NCBI GenBank assembly: GCA_014706295.1
Contig: JACSVZ010000001.1
Coordinates: forward strand, 116,695,111 to 116,759,110
DNA from: Lycocorax pyrrhopterus obiensis
Taxonomy: Eukaryota; Chordata; Aves; Passeriformes; Paradisaeidae
Direction: 5' to 3'
DNA length: 64,000 nucleotides
The position numbers and the translations under genes were made by a program. Every line of letters starts with the position of its first letter. The stretch's first letter is position 1. The notes beneath the pieces were generated by a model. It had not been told where the DNA came from and did not search any database. It saw nothing but the letters and a program-made list of their open reading frames with translations. This document shows positions 12,801 to 25,455 of this stretch, one piece after another.

Positions 12801-15800
12801 ACATGACAGTGTTAAGTGACGTATGCAGTAATTTACAGGGTTTTTAAGTGATGTCATTGCCAGTCAATTTACAGAAAAAAAAAACTCTGGGAAAGCTAAA
12901 CAAACAAAATAAAAAAGAAGTATGTGGGATGTGTACATGATCATGAAAGTCCTACATCTTAAAATAATCAGTTTATAGTTTTTTCCCTGTTGCTCATTTG
13001 CCTATAGCCAGTTCAAGTTCTTTTTTCAAATACAGTCTCCTCATGGAAGTTGCACATATGATCAACATCTCTTTTGATCAATTCTATTTACAATAATTCT
13101 GTGTATAAATGGATTTCTAATTTCCCCCTTTTTTTAAACCTCTTTGCATAGATTTTAATAGCACTACAAGAGTTTTAAAATAGACTTATGAGAGGAAATC
13201 ATCTTTAGCTGTGGGCCACCTGGCATTTACCTTCTGGCTTTCAGTTTGATCCATTGGGCTGTGGAAAAGACAGACCAATGTGAGAATAAATATTTCAAAG
13301 ATGAGATGACAGTGATGGATTTGGGTGTCCCTGTCTACCCCTCTCCCACCTGCCCATCAACTGCTGCAATCAGCCTGCTGTGTTCTGAGCAGAGAGGAGA
13401 GTGTGCAGTGCTCACACGGATGAGATGGAGATGGACACAAGGATGTGCCTGAAGATGGCAGGAGAGCTGAAGGAGATCCGTGAAGGGAGGTCTCTCGAAG
13501 GGTTATCATTTGCTGCAGCCACCAGCTTGTCCTTGTCCCTGCCAGCCCTGTGACTGTACAAAGCAAACAGGAACAATGTGGAGGAGGAAGGTGGACAGGC
13601 AGAAGCTTTTTCCCACTTCAGCTCATCTTTGTTTTTCAATGATAGCTCTGGAAAAATAATTTCTGGCTCACATACAGCACGAACCACAGAGGTATTAGCT
13701 GTAGCATGTCCCCAGTCAGGCCTGGGGCACTGATGACAGTTCCTTGGCACCAGAGGAGACCCCACAGAAACTTGCATTGGCAGCTCATGTTTTGTGTTAC
13801 TACCATCCTTGGTTTCCCGTGGTTTTAAAAGCTCCCAGCAGAGTATTGCTGTGCTGTGATGTAGAACATCTCATGTGTCTTATTCTGGAAGAATTTAAGA
13901 GCTCAATCAGCCAGCACTATGTATAATTCCTAATTTCCCTAAAATATGTGAATCCCAATTAAATGTTTATTTTTAGTGGGTTCATCTTCAAAGAGAACAA
14001 AAGAATTCTGCCTGTTTCCTTCTGGACTATCTCACCATGGGTTTCTCTCTCTCTATATAGTCACATTGCTTCACACTCTGGTGGGAAGTTTTTTCCAAGA
14101 CAGCATGGTTTGCTACTCAGCACTACTTTCAGATAAAGTATGTTAGCAAAATATTAATACTAATAATATAATAAAAAGAGCTTAAGAAGCAAAATAGAGA
14201 TCTAGCTTTGAAAATATTTGCTTTCCCTTAGACATATGAGTGAAATCAGACTTTTGTGTGCAGCTCAGAGAAGTGACTCAAAAAATGGAGTGGGTAAATA
14301 TGGTGACCAAAAGAATAGCAAAAGGATAGAACTTTAAATGATTTTGAGAACAGATGGTAAATCAAATTAACCTAGGGCATGTGTATTTTTTCACACTTAA
14401 GTACACTGAGTATATTATAGAAGTTAAAAAACCTTGCACCTAATTCTCGTCAAAATCAGACCTTATTAAGCTACTTTAGTGGGGTAAAAGGTTCTTAAAC
14501 TGGAAATGAATTATGATTATGTCTGTCTTCTACTTGACCTGAAGTGTACATTAAGAGCTCAGGTATGTATGTGACAAAATACTGTGAAATAAAGGTTGCA
14601 CGTTTCAGATAGTGTTTACTAATTTTAAATAACATTGCAGAGAACTCAGTGCTACTTTGGCCTGGGGCATCTGAAAAACCCGTCAGGAGCAAATTTATAG
14701 TAAACTCAAATGTATATTGGCAGCCTCATTTTCAGTACGTTTAAAAATGTCAGATGCTTCTCCAGAACAGGTGGCACTAAAAAAAAATTGGTTATGGAAA
14801 ATGAATCCTGCTTACAAGGAAAATATCCACTTTCACAGATTGGGAATAAAAACCATTGCACAGCTGATCTGTGAACTAGTGGTGCTTTTTAATGCGTTTT
14901 CCTTAAAATTGCTTTGAGAAGTTCATGGCTAAATCTTCCCCTGTTACTGTTTGGTTTTAGGTTTCTTTTATTCCATAGTTCAGAGTATTGAAGCTTAGCA
15001 AGTGAGACCTGAGCCATTAAAGAGTCTTTATGTACGATCTTGGCACTTGGACCAGTGGTGGGAGCACTTGACTGCTGCTGTTACCCCATGAATCACAAAG
15101 GAGTTACTGTGGCTTCAGACTGGAACAAACACGGCCAGGATGGGGTCTGCAGTCATGCAGCACTCACAACAAATTATTTCCTTGGTGGTTCCCATCACAG
15201 ATCTCCCCTGGGCTTGTTCTTCCCATTATTTTGTGTGAGTAGCGTATGAACAGTAAAGGATTGACCACCAAGTTTTATTCAACCCCTTCTCCAGCAAAAA
15301 TGGGTTTGCTTTAAACTGAATAAGGTGAATCATGTCTTCAGATTTCATCACTGTTTTATTTTTAGTGGCAATTTACCAACATGGCACTGTGCTGTTAAGG
15401 TCAGAGAAGTGGTGTGTCCCCAGCATGCCTCCGCTGATGGCACAGCTCCCTTGATATTATGTTCTCCAGGCTGTGTAGCACAAAATGTACTTCAGAGAAC
15501 ACAGGTGAATAAAATAGAAATAAGCACACGAATACAATAAATGAGAAAACCATCAACGATTTTTCCATTTTTTGGTACTGCTATGGAATATTTGAGTTGC
15601 ACTTCCCTAGCTGATCCTCTCAGAGCAAGGCACAGCTGCCCAGCCAAGATGAGCCTGCCTTCATAGGAGTGAAAAAATTACAAAAGGTTTACAAGAGTCC
15701 TTAGTGTATTAATTCCTGAAAAACTGGCCACACATTTCCCTGGTGAAACAGGCCTGTTTTATCTTTCCAACCCAGAATCCCTCACTCCCTTGGCATCTTG

Positions 15801-17212
15801 GGGACATTGCTGCTGGTACAAGCAAGCAATCATGGCATCAGAACTGATTGGGTTTTTTTCTAGTGTCCCAACATTTCCCTTATGAATCAGAGGTGCCTTT
15901 CAGAAGATGAGTGGCCAGGAATTAAGAGAGGGCATCCCCTCGAACAGTTTCTCTATCCCATTCCCAATTTTCTCATGGGAATACTACTTAGTACCAGAGT
16001 ATGTGACTCACACAGAGCACCACATATTAATTCATGATATATGTAGTTACTTCTGCAGCACAAATCAGGAGGAGCGCTTCTAGATGCTTAGATATTTAAA
16101 TTACTGTCCTCTTCTCTCTTTCTTTCCTGGAAAAAAAAATTCTTCAGTTCATTCAGCCTTACTCACTTGTCACAGCAATTAGAGAGTGGCATAATCCTCA
16201 TGCTCTGCCTGTGCCAGTTCCACACAGCTGGCAAGGAGTCTTGCTAATTGAAATAGAATAACATAGGCTGTTTGGCACCTTCCTTTCCTTCCTTCCTCCG
16301 TGTCCTCTGAGGGGAATAGGACATCTGGGGTGTGGGCTCTGTGTCACTGCTGGCACTGTGCTACAACCTACAGGGTTTAACCTTTATCAGGTGCCGTGCT
16401 TGAGGTTAAGAACAATAAAAAATAGGAGCACTGGGGAAGCGTGCATGTAATAGACCTCAAAACACCCACCGTGGGCAAAGCTCAGGAAATGCCTGACCTT
16501 AAAAATGTCCTTCTCAGTTTCATGTAAAGAAAGTAACAAAAAAAGTCATTCTCCCCCGGGCATTAAAATCAAGATTATTAAATTTAAGAGTGGATTGAGT
16601 TCTTTCCTTGCATTCAGTTGCCTTTGTTGAGTAGTGATATATTCTGGTTCCTAGCAGCACACAACTGTTTACGCTGGTTACTAAAGGAATAAATTGTTCT
16701 GAGGATGCAGATGTCCAAGCAGTTAACATTACAGCCTCCAGCTATTGCCAAGGAAGTAGGAAAACCTGAGTTACTCTCCTGCAGAACTACTTTGTTAAGC
16801 TGTATTTCTAACTTAGGTCATCCTTAGCTCTCTCCCTTTACACAACACCCCCGGGTGATGTTGGTGGGTACAGAACCCTGTGCCCAGAGGTCACAGCTGG
16901 TGACAGAGATTTTGTGAGTATAGGATGTGAGCAGAAGTGATGGTGCCTGTAGAAGCCTCCATTTTTATTTGCTTACCTTCAACACCCTAAAACCAGCTGG
17001 ACTTTAAGTCTGGGTCTGCCTGAGCACCCAGAGCAGCATTTCTGTTGAAAATCACTGATGGCCACATAAAAATATTTGTAAAATTACATCTCATGAAGAT
17101 CACCTCTCCATTCCAATGCTTTATTTATAGGCCTCTGGCCTCAATAATGATATATATATTAAAGTTGCTAATATCTGTTTTTCTGTGCCTTTTAAAATTT
17201 TCCAGTGAATAA
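9841..17212. other. Mostly unique sequence; one GC-richer patch near 9.85-10.1 kb
   Basis: No repeat family or named gene is recognised. The patch at 9849-10100 is GC-richer than its neighbours and has splice-like edges; it is discussed as a finding. The rest is AT-rich with short homopolymers. Confidence 0.55.
10426..10441 (+). repeat. T homopolymer run
   Basis: Sixteen uninterrupted T. No retrogene-like sequence is visible on the side where a reverse-oriented tail would place one. Confidence 0.9.

Positions 17213-17250
<38 letters not shown>
17213..17250 (+). repeat. (TTG)12 microsatellite
   Basis: About twelve uninterrupted TTG units, the longest perfect trinucleotide tract in the window. 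It is likely to vary in length between individuals. Confidence 0.97.
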
Positions 17251-17252
<2 letters not shown>

Positions 17253-17530
17253 AGAAGTAAGCATGCTGTGAAGAAACCAAAAACCACATACCAAAAAAAG
17301 ATTCCAGTTGACTTCAGAGGATATTTCACTGACTTTTTAGGAAGTTTGGGGGAATAAGAGTTGAAAGGAGATGCAATATATTGACATTATCTAGATTTTT
17401 CCCATGTTAATTCATCTGGCTAAGAAGAACCCTAGAACCATCAGTTGTTGCTAATTAAAGACTATCTGCTCGAATTGTTCTAATTTTTCCTTTTAACACT
17501 TGCAAGGAGTTTGCAAGTTTGCAGGAACCA

Positions 17531-17604
17531 TACATGTGTATATATATATATAAATACACATATATATATATATATATACACACACATATATATGTATATA
17601 TATA
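17531..17604 (+). repeat. Compound (TA)n/(CA)n microsatellite
   Basis: Roughly 70 bases of alternating TA runs interrupted by CACA and TGTA blocks. It is likely unstable in length and structure. Confidence 0.95.
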
Positions 17605-20600
17605 ACACAAGGTATTCAAGGTATTTTAGCTGAAGTTTTGTCTGGTAGAAAATACTGGAAAGGCAGGAAATGTAAAGCTGAATCTAAGATTAATATAAAC
17701 AAAAAGCTGATACAGGTTTTGGTCTCTGTGAAGTCTATGCACCGTTAGAAATGAGGTATGGAAGGAGATTTGATTCTTCTCATTTTTAAACCATTAGAAC
17801 CACAAATGGTCTTGGTGTAACACTGGCAATTAAACAGGAAAATGGGATGAAAAACATTAAAAATGCTGAAATTGAGACTCATCAATGGGGATCGGGACAG
17901 GGAGGGAAAGCTGAGTGTCCTCTATGCCCTCCCTGCTGTGGTGGGCTCCTGACTGGCTTTCCTTTCCTGTGGAAAACTGATGTGACTGGGCCTCTTCTTG
18001 GATTCCCCTTTTCTCCAGAGCTCCTCAGAAGATCAGGAGGGAAGAAGGCAAGGCTCCAGTGTGCCCAGCTGAGCATTTGACCACCACCTCAAGCACCCAC
18101 CTGCATTCTGTCTGTCACCTTCTATGACCCTCGATAATCTGAACTCAGCAGCTCCGATTTAGGAGTCCAGAGATTCACCTGGAGAGCTGGAAATCTTTCC
18201 CAAGAGATCTTTGCTGGGTGTATAGAAACAACTTCTTTTCTGGTCTAAGCAAAATATGCTAATTTTTGGCACTCTCATGTTTTTTTTTTTAAATTAAGGC
18301 CACCATTTTGATACCATGGAGTGTCTACCTGAAAACAACTTCTGGGGTAAAATTTAGGGAAAATATTGACTGAATTGCCTTAAGAATTTCCCTGCCCTCA
18401 CTCATATCAACAACCTGTGGGAGAAGGAAAAGTCTCCATGTCTGGCCTACTGAACATCTTAATCCCACACTAGTGTTGATAGCCCACGACTTCCACAGAA
18501 ATTTTTCTCTAAGTTCATGGATACTTCCCTCCATTCCCATTTCAGAAGACTGAGCTGTTTTGGTTGCAAATAACTTTACTGCTACTCACAGGACCAAGTA
18601 ATTGCTGAAGACAATGATTTACAAGACTGCTTGTAAAAACTGGGTTGTGGTGTTGCCAGATGCCTGCTCAGACAGTCTGTGCATCCTTTCTGCAACGAGT
18701 CAGGAGGCATCCAGTGCTCCTGATTTATGTAGCCCTTCCAGTTTAGGCTGGGACTGCTGCAAACAGCTGTGTGCTTTATCACTTTTTCTGGATTTTCTGT
18801 AGATGAACCTCCCAGGTCTGTAGGGAAGAGTAGGCCAGTAACTGTTACTTCAATGGCACTTTGTCCATCTCAAAACTAGAAAAAGCATAGATCCCTTGAG
18901 AAAATGAAGGCTGCCTGCCATACTAGCTGGTTTTGCTGGCTTGGATCAAAATGTTCATTCTCCTTTCTGTTCCTGCTCTAGGTCAAGGGCTTCTTGAGCA
19001 CTGGGGTCATCACTTACAGATGTGCAGTGAAGGTTTAGATGAGGTATTAGGAGGAAATTTTTTACTGTGGGGTTGAGTTCCTGGCACAGGGTGCCCAGAG
19101 AAGCTGTGGCTGCCCCTGGATCCCTGGAAGTGTCCAAGGCCAGGTTTGGATGGGGCCTGGAGCAACCTGGGATAATGAAGACTGTCCCTGCCCATGGCTT
19201 TGGTTACAATGCCAGTTCAACTCACTGACTTCAGCTCAAAGCAGCCATTTTCTTGTCTTTTATTGCTTTGAAGGTAGAATTACTCCATCCAGACCACATG
19301 CTGAGAGAACTAATTTCCAAGGGCCTCTTCTGCTGTGAGCAGCTGAAATATGAAGATCCAAGGCTTCAGGCCAGGTTTTGATTTCTGTTGAGCTGGCATG
19401 AATGGAACCACTCCAGTTTTAACGAGCATAACTGGAGCTGGGGAGTACTTGGGCCTCCTCAGAGCAAATTTCTGAGAGTCATACTGGAAAACAAAGGTCT
19501 GTCACTCAGCTCCCTATTACCTTCTGGATTTGAATGGCTCAGACAGTGTTTTGAAAACTTGTCATTTCTGAAATCACAAAAAAAAAGGGGTTTCTTTCTA
19601 GACTTTGCAAATATAGGGGAGATTAAGTGCAGTGAAAAATAAAAAGCTTTATGGTATAATAGCTTCACTTGAAGTGCTCAGAGTAATGATGGACATGATA
19701 AATCACACTTTTTAGGGAAATAACATTACCTCATGGGCTAAATTTAATTAAAAACAGCAATCCTGTTGTATATGTTGCTTGAGGAAATGAGAAGGACACT
19801 GAATAACTTTCACCACCAATTTTTGTCATACCTTCTGATGTAGACAGTTGGTCTTGAGTTCATCATCATAAAGTAGCAGGCTCAGATTTGGGGGTGTCCC
19901 ATAAGGGATATCAGCCCATAACTTCATGGCATAATGTATGGGCTGTTGAGAAAGCTGACAGAATGGGGCTTGGATTTTTGACAGGTCATTTCCCCTTAGG
20001 GGAAGGTTTTGGAGCTGTGACTGTTATTTCAGAACCTTTCTTCCTCGTCATGCTCAACACAGAGCTCATTTTTTGGGGGGTAGTGCATTGGTTGGCAGGG
20101 TATATCTTGGAGCAAATGCTGTTTCCAAAGCGGAGGTCATGATCTTGGAAGTGCAAGTGGAAATGGGGTCATGGGAAAAGCTGAGAATTGCTGGAATGTG
20201 GTGAAAGCAAAGTCATCTATACATGTTTATGCTGACAGCAGCCACAAAATGGTTCCTTGAGGAATTCAGATGGAGTTATCACAGGGAGTAATGACTGGCA
20301 ACGTAGAACTGACACAAATAGCTCAAGGTTTGGGCTTGCTGTGCTTAAAAATACTTTAGGTAGTTCAGCTCTCTTAATGTAAACCATGGGCTGTGTCACC
20401 CTTTTAATCACAGAAATCAGGCTTTGTGGGGAAGTTTCCTTTAAGTGCACATGTAATATCACTGCTTTCTGGCAAAGAAGAAACTTCCTCTCCTGATAGT
20501 GAGAAAAAACGTCACATGTCAAGTGCCATAGTCATCAAAGAAGATTTTCATCTTCATTTTTTAGTGAATATTTCCATATATGCATATATTTGCTTAATTT

Positions 20601-22189
20601 TTCAGCAAAGGGCTCTTCCCGCCCTCAAAGGTGGGAAGACTAAAACTAGAGGAGTGTTGGTTTCCAGAGGAGAATTTGTGGGTTTGCCTGCTATGTACAA
20701 ATCCTTGGACCAGCAGAATTCTTTTTCAATGAGCGGATTTTGCACACGAGGAGTTTACAGCACTACAAAGCTGTGTCTGAGTTCTTGCAGAATGTAAGTG
20801 GCTGAACTGTGTGATTGCCTCGAATAATTTGGGCTCAGTTTAATGTTGTCTTTCCCACATATGGCAGTTTTTTCATCCCACTGAGTAATAGGCTCCCTGT
20901 TCAATAGAATTTCCATAGATATCCTAATTGAACATTAGTGAGTAGTGATCCGTTAATATATAAAATAAGAATTTCAGATGCAGACCACAGTCCTGAAAAC
21001 AAGCCCAAGCTTGCTGAGTGTGTGAGTCCTTTTACATTGCCTTTTGTGAGGTGAAATTATTGTATGATTCAGTGAAAGACACTGATATTTGTCATTAAAA
21101 TTATAAAAAAAATTTCTAATAAGATGGCAAAGTCTCACAGAAAATAAAATTCAATCCTTACTTTTGCTATTTTAAAAATGTCTTTGTTTTACTTTTGATG
21201 GTATTAGGCATCTAACATAAAACAACCCTTTTCTCTTGTATTTCCATTTGACATAATGATGTCCACAACAGACAAAAAAGATCCCATATTTCCTCTGTAA
21301 AACATTTATAAAAATTCTGGTGTGCCGGACTGAAAAACCATCAGGAAGTCAAAAGTGCCTTCCTTAATCAAGTTACCTTGTGCTTTGTGGAACTGGCAAA
21401 TACACACAGGGCACTGTGTAAGCTGTAACCTTTTCTGCAGATTCAGCCATGAAAACCCAAAGGGGAACTAAGCAACTGAAACCCAAATCTAACACCCACA
21501 AGCCCCAGGAAGTCACATAAATGAAGTAAGTATCAAAGTGACTTTCACAGATAACATTGCCCTTGCCAAGGCACGGGCTGTATTTCAATTTTAAGCTGGC
21601 CAGTGTGTGCAGTGGTCTGGAAAACAAGTAATAATATCGTAATATAAGCAAAATGTAAATTTTGAACTCTGGTACCAGCACTAGGAGGAAACTCAGCCAG
21701 TGCTGTCAAGGCTTGTCAGCAATGGAAGATTTCTGGCCTGTGTCTGTGCCGTCTTCCTATCTCACATTGCCCAGCTACTGAAATTCACCAGTCCTTGCAC
21801 TGAATGAATATCAAGTAAGGCAATCATTTCCATCAGTGTAACACTGCTCATGCCTATATTAAAGACAGAAAATATTTGCCTTCTCTGTTCCTTTTCCATG
21901 CATCAGTCAGTAGGACAAGGGAAGATGTGGCTACCATTCCTCAGGAAGATCAAACATTGCTTCTAGCTGTTTCCAAAAATGTCCTGTGTCAAAAGAGACA
22001 GGATTTTCTGACCCTCACAAAGTCCCAATACTCATTCCAGAATTTGCATTGTCCATGGATACCTGTTCGTGCCTTGACCTATATCCTGACTGTACCAAAC
22101 CAAGCAAGGCCATGCTCAGCAAGGTGAAAGCCAACAATGAAATTTGTATCTTAAACACGACAGCAATGTGACTGTTCCTGCCTGTTGCT
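17605..22189. other. Unique sequence around one CR1 fragment
   Basis: Apart from the CR1 piece at 19028-19198, nothing is recognised. Frames up to 123 codons (20426-20797) carry no motif. Confidence 0.6.
19028..19198 (+). mobile_element. CR1 fragment, near-3' region
   Basis: The segment follows the CR1 3' region in forward orientation: 'aggaggaaattttttactgtgg', then 'cacagggtgcccagagaagctgtggctgcccc', then 'ggaagtgtccaaggccagg', ending at 'gtccctgcccatggc'. The terminal octamer repeats are missing, so the copy is truncated at both ends. It carries no intact coding sequence. Confidence 0.9.
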
Positions 22190-22445
22190 CGTAGCTCAGT
22201 GAGTATGACAGGAGACGTGACATGCTCACAGTATTTCCAGCTATGGAGACCCATTCTGTGGGATATAAGCAGGCCGCTGTCGGCCCTGCATGAACTGAGG
22301 CGGTGAGCGAGTCCACAGGGCCTGGCATCCGCACCAAACTCGAGAGGCAGCGTCCACACAGTCCCAGATCAGACAATACACTTAAACCCAGCCACGACTT
22401 AACTGTAATAAAACCAGCTCTAAACACAAAGGACCAGGCCTAGCT
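22190..22445. other. CpG-richer segment of unknown origin next to a CR1
   Basis: About ten CpG dinucleotides occur within some 220 bases, in contrast to the CpG-poor surroundings. No known repeat end, tRNA primer site or domain is recognised. The CR1 begins directly after it. Confidence 0.5.
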
Positions 22446-23370
22446 GGAGACCTGTCACTGGTGGTGGCCCCCAAGGCTCAATACTGGGCCCTGTTGGCTG
22501 AAGGGGCAGAAGGCAGAAGATCACTGAGGACACAAATGTGGGAGCAGTGGCTGACACCTCTGGGAGCTGGGCAGCGCTTCAGAGGGAGCTGGACAGGCTG
22601 GAGAGATGGGCAGAGAGGAACTGTCTGAAGTTCAACAAAGGCAAATGCAGAGTCCTGCACCTGGGCAAGAACAGCCCCAGGCACCAGCACAGGCTGCAGG
22701 CGACCTGCTGGAGCAGCTCTGTGGAGAAGGGCCTGGGGGACAATGAACTGTCCATGAGCCAGCAGTGCCCTGAGGTCCAAGGAGGCCAACAGGATCCTGG
22801 GGTGCATTGGGAAGAGCATTCCCAGCAGGTCAGGGAGTGATCCCGCCCCTCTGCCCAGCCCTGGGAGGCACATCTGGAGTGCTGTGTCCAGCTCTGGGCT
22901 TCTCAGGACAGGAGGGAGCTCCTGGAGCAGGGCCAGCAGAGGCTACAGAGATGAGGAAGGGCCTGGAGCATCTCTGTGCCCAGGAAAGGCTGAGGGAGCT
23001 GGGGCTGCTGAGCCTCGAGAGGAGCCCCAGCTGAGAGGGGCCCTCAGCCCTGGCTGTCCCTGGCTGCAGGGAGGGCTCAGGGCAGGGCCCAGGCTCTGCT
23101 CCGGGGCCAGCAATGGCACCAGAGCCACGGGCAGGGACTGAGCCCAGCAATTCCCCTGCACAGGAGGCAGAACTCCTGCCCTGGGCAGGGCCCAGCCCTG
23201 AACAGAGACCAGGGAGGCTGTGGAGTCTCCTCCCTGGGGATATTCCAGAGCCCTCTGGACACAATCCTGTGCCCTGTGCTCTGGGATGGCCCTGTCTGAG
23301 CAGGGAGGTGGCACCAGATGAGCCACTGTGGTCCCTTCCAGCCTGACCCATCCTGGAATTCTGTGACTTC
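22446..23370 (+). mobile_element. CR1 retrotransposon, longest copy (ORF2 C-terminus plus 3' UTR)
   Basis: This is the longest element in the window. It begins in the ORF2 stretch before the reverse-transcriptase active site ('gtggcccccaaggctcaatactgggcc') and has lost some bases just after. It then continues through the segment encoding 'ELDRLERWAERNCLKFNKG' with 'CRVLHLGKN' after it, the conserved C-terminal part of CR1 reverse transcriptase. The catalytic FADD-type motif expected before this is degraded to I-T-E-D. Frameshifts follow within about 100 codons. The 3' UTR runs to 'gtcccttccagcctgaccc' and 'tggaattctgtgact', where the element ends. The minus-strand 208-codon open frame and several shorter frames here are shadows. 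Confidence 0.93.
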
Positions 23371-25054
23371 ACCACGTGGAGAAGGAAGTCCTGCAGGCAG
23401 GTAAGAGGAGATCTCTCCACTTTGCTTCTTGGATCCAAGCCCACATAACGTGACATGTATTCTCGGAAAACTCACATTTAAAGGGCAGAAAGTATCTGAA
23501 TGCTTTTTTCTTCCTGAAATTTGTGCCCCCTTTCTTTATTAGTGAGTATTTTAAGTCTTATCTCTGTACTTTGCTGACTTTGACCTTTCAGTGAGTGATT
23601 ACATAATTAGTCTTTGAACTTGTGTATCACTTCACAGCTTCTCACTTTCCCACAAAGGCACTGGTACTCTGTGGTATTTCCACCTCTTCCTACTTTTGTA
23701 TGCACATTTGTGCCTCCTCAATACACAATGAATTCAGCCAACACAAACATGCTTTATACCAGCTGATTAGGCTTTAGGTTGAGGCTGAGGAAGTACTTTG
23801 ATGCAAAGTCCTGATTTCCATCATTTTTAAAGTATTTTGTGGGAAAAAAAATTCTTTGTCAGTTTTCCAGTTATGCTTTGTAAAGCAAAGGAGAATAGTT
23901 TAAACTCCTAAGGTATTCCATTTAAAGCATGTTTCTTCTTGTTGCATAGAGTACTAAATAATTCACTCTTAAGCTTAATTGCCTTCAGATTGGACATCAT
24001 GACTAAGAACACAAACCTGGGTACTTTATCCAACCTTTTTTTGGAAAATATTTCAGAAGAGATTGTTGTGCATCTTTGTGAAAGAAGGTATATTATACAC
24101 AGAAACCATTTCCTCATTATTTTTATGGGAAATACAAGTGTATTCCATAAAGAAGCATCCTGAGACAGAGGCTCAAAATCCTGAGCATCCAGAAAGGTAT
24201 AAAACAGGTATCTGCAAAACAAATCTACAAAACAAATGGCATGTGAGAAAATAACCTCCCCTCTCTTCTGCAACTCATATTTATCTCTTAGATCAAGAAC
24301 ATGGAGCTACAACCCTTCTCAAAAAGGTTTGAGAGGTCGTATGGCAACAGGCAAAGAAAAAGAGAATTGGTTGAACAGTGCATTATTCACAGGATGCCCA
24401 CATCAGGAAAGGTTTTAAAAATTGCTATTCAGGAAAATTTTAACCATATGTACATAGTTGAAAGGGGCCACATGAAAAAGGGAAGTTAATGAGGTTATTT
24501 TAAAGTGTTTTCAGATCTTGCCTAATCATAGACTCTGCAGGACAAGGGTTGTTGCTGTCTTGTCACTTTGCAGCTCTCCTGTCTGCATGCCCTAACAGAC
24601 CAACATCCTTTAGAGATCAGACAGAAGGGGGGGTTTTTTGGGTTTCTAGGACAAGAGAAGACATTCAGTTGAATTTCAGACTTAAACCCATCTGTGTGAT
24701 TTACTTTGGGGGTTGATTGTGTTTTAGTGGAGGAGGGACAACGTGGATGATTAGAATGTCATATAAAGTATTACAAATACCGACAACACACCAAAGATGG
24801 ATGACATGATGATCAAGTTGGGACATTTTGCACCAGGAACTGTTTTCTATGAGTATCTCATACCATGCTACCTTTGGAAATATCTATTTAGGCCCAGCAG
24901 GAGTGGCATGAGTGGATAAAAAGGAAGGGAAACAATGCTTGCTCTTCACAAGGAGTTTCTCTGTAGTGAATTCTGACTGGATCAGTGGGCACAGTGGACA
25001 CAGTGTGGTTCTGAATCTGCTCCATGACAACACCCTAATCATAAGGAAAGAAGA
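23371..25054. other. Unique sequence between two CR1 copies
   Basis: AT-rich DNA. One frame, 24292-24489, follows a good pyrimidine tract with AG and is mentioned as a finding. No gene supported. Confidence 0.55.
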
Positions 25055-25455
25055 GCAAAATAATATGAGACTGGGAGGTGCTGTTGACTCTCATGAGGGA
25101 CAAGAGGCCTTGCAGTGGCCAGTCTAGATAGATTAGAGCAGTGAACAATGATAAATGGGATGAAATGCAACACGTTGACATGCCAGATTCTGCACTAGGG
25201 CAGAGTAAAGAAGCCAGGTAGAAGTACAAATTGGGGCAGGAGTGGCTGGAAGGCAAAAAATGGTGAAAGTATTGGAAGGATGCCCTGAGAGTAGCGGCTG
25301 GAGCCTCTGGGCTTGTCTGGTTTGAAGAAAAGGAGGCTGAGGGATGACTTCATTGCTCTCTACAGCTTCTTGAGGAGGGAAGTGGAGAGGGAGGTGTTGA
25401 GCTCACCTTGGCACCCTGTGACAGCAAATGTGGGAATGGTTCAATGCTGTACATT
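25055..25455 (+). mobile_element. Old CR1 fragment (ORF2 C-terminus, internally deleted)
   Basis: The forward translation gives 'RLGGAVDSHEGQEALQ', which matches the CR1 stretch immediately after the reverse-transcriptase catalytic motif. The two aspartates of that motif appear as N-N. Further on the DNA reads 'gggcttgtctggtttgaagaaaaggaggctgaggg' and 'gaggagggaagtggagagggagg', a known CR1 ORF2/3' region. The intervening part, roughly 25265-25290, joins segments that are far apart in a full element, so there is an internal deletion. The many stops and C-to-T/G-to-A changes suggest an old insertion. Confidence 0.8.

Noticed and set aside
22830..23456. 208-codon minus-strand open frame, the longest in the window
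   Set aside because: It lies antisense to the GC-rich 3' part of the CR1 element; the low-stop, Pro/Ser/Gly-rich translation is an effect of composition.
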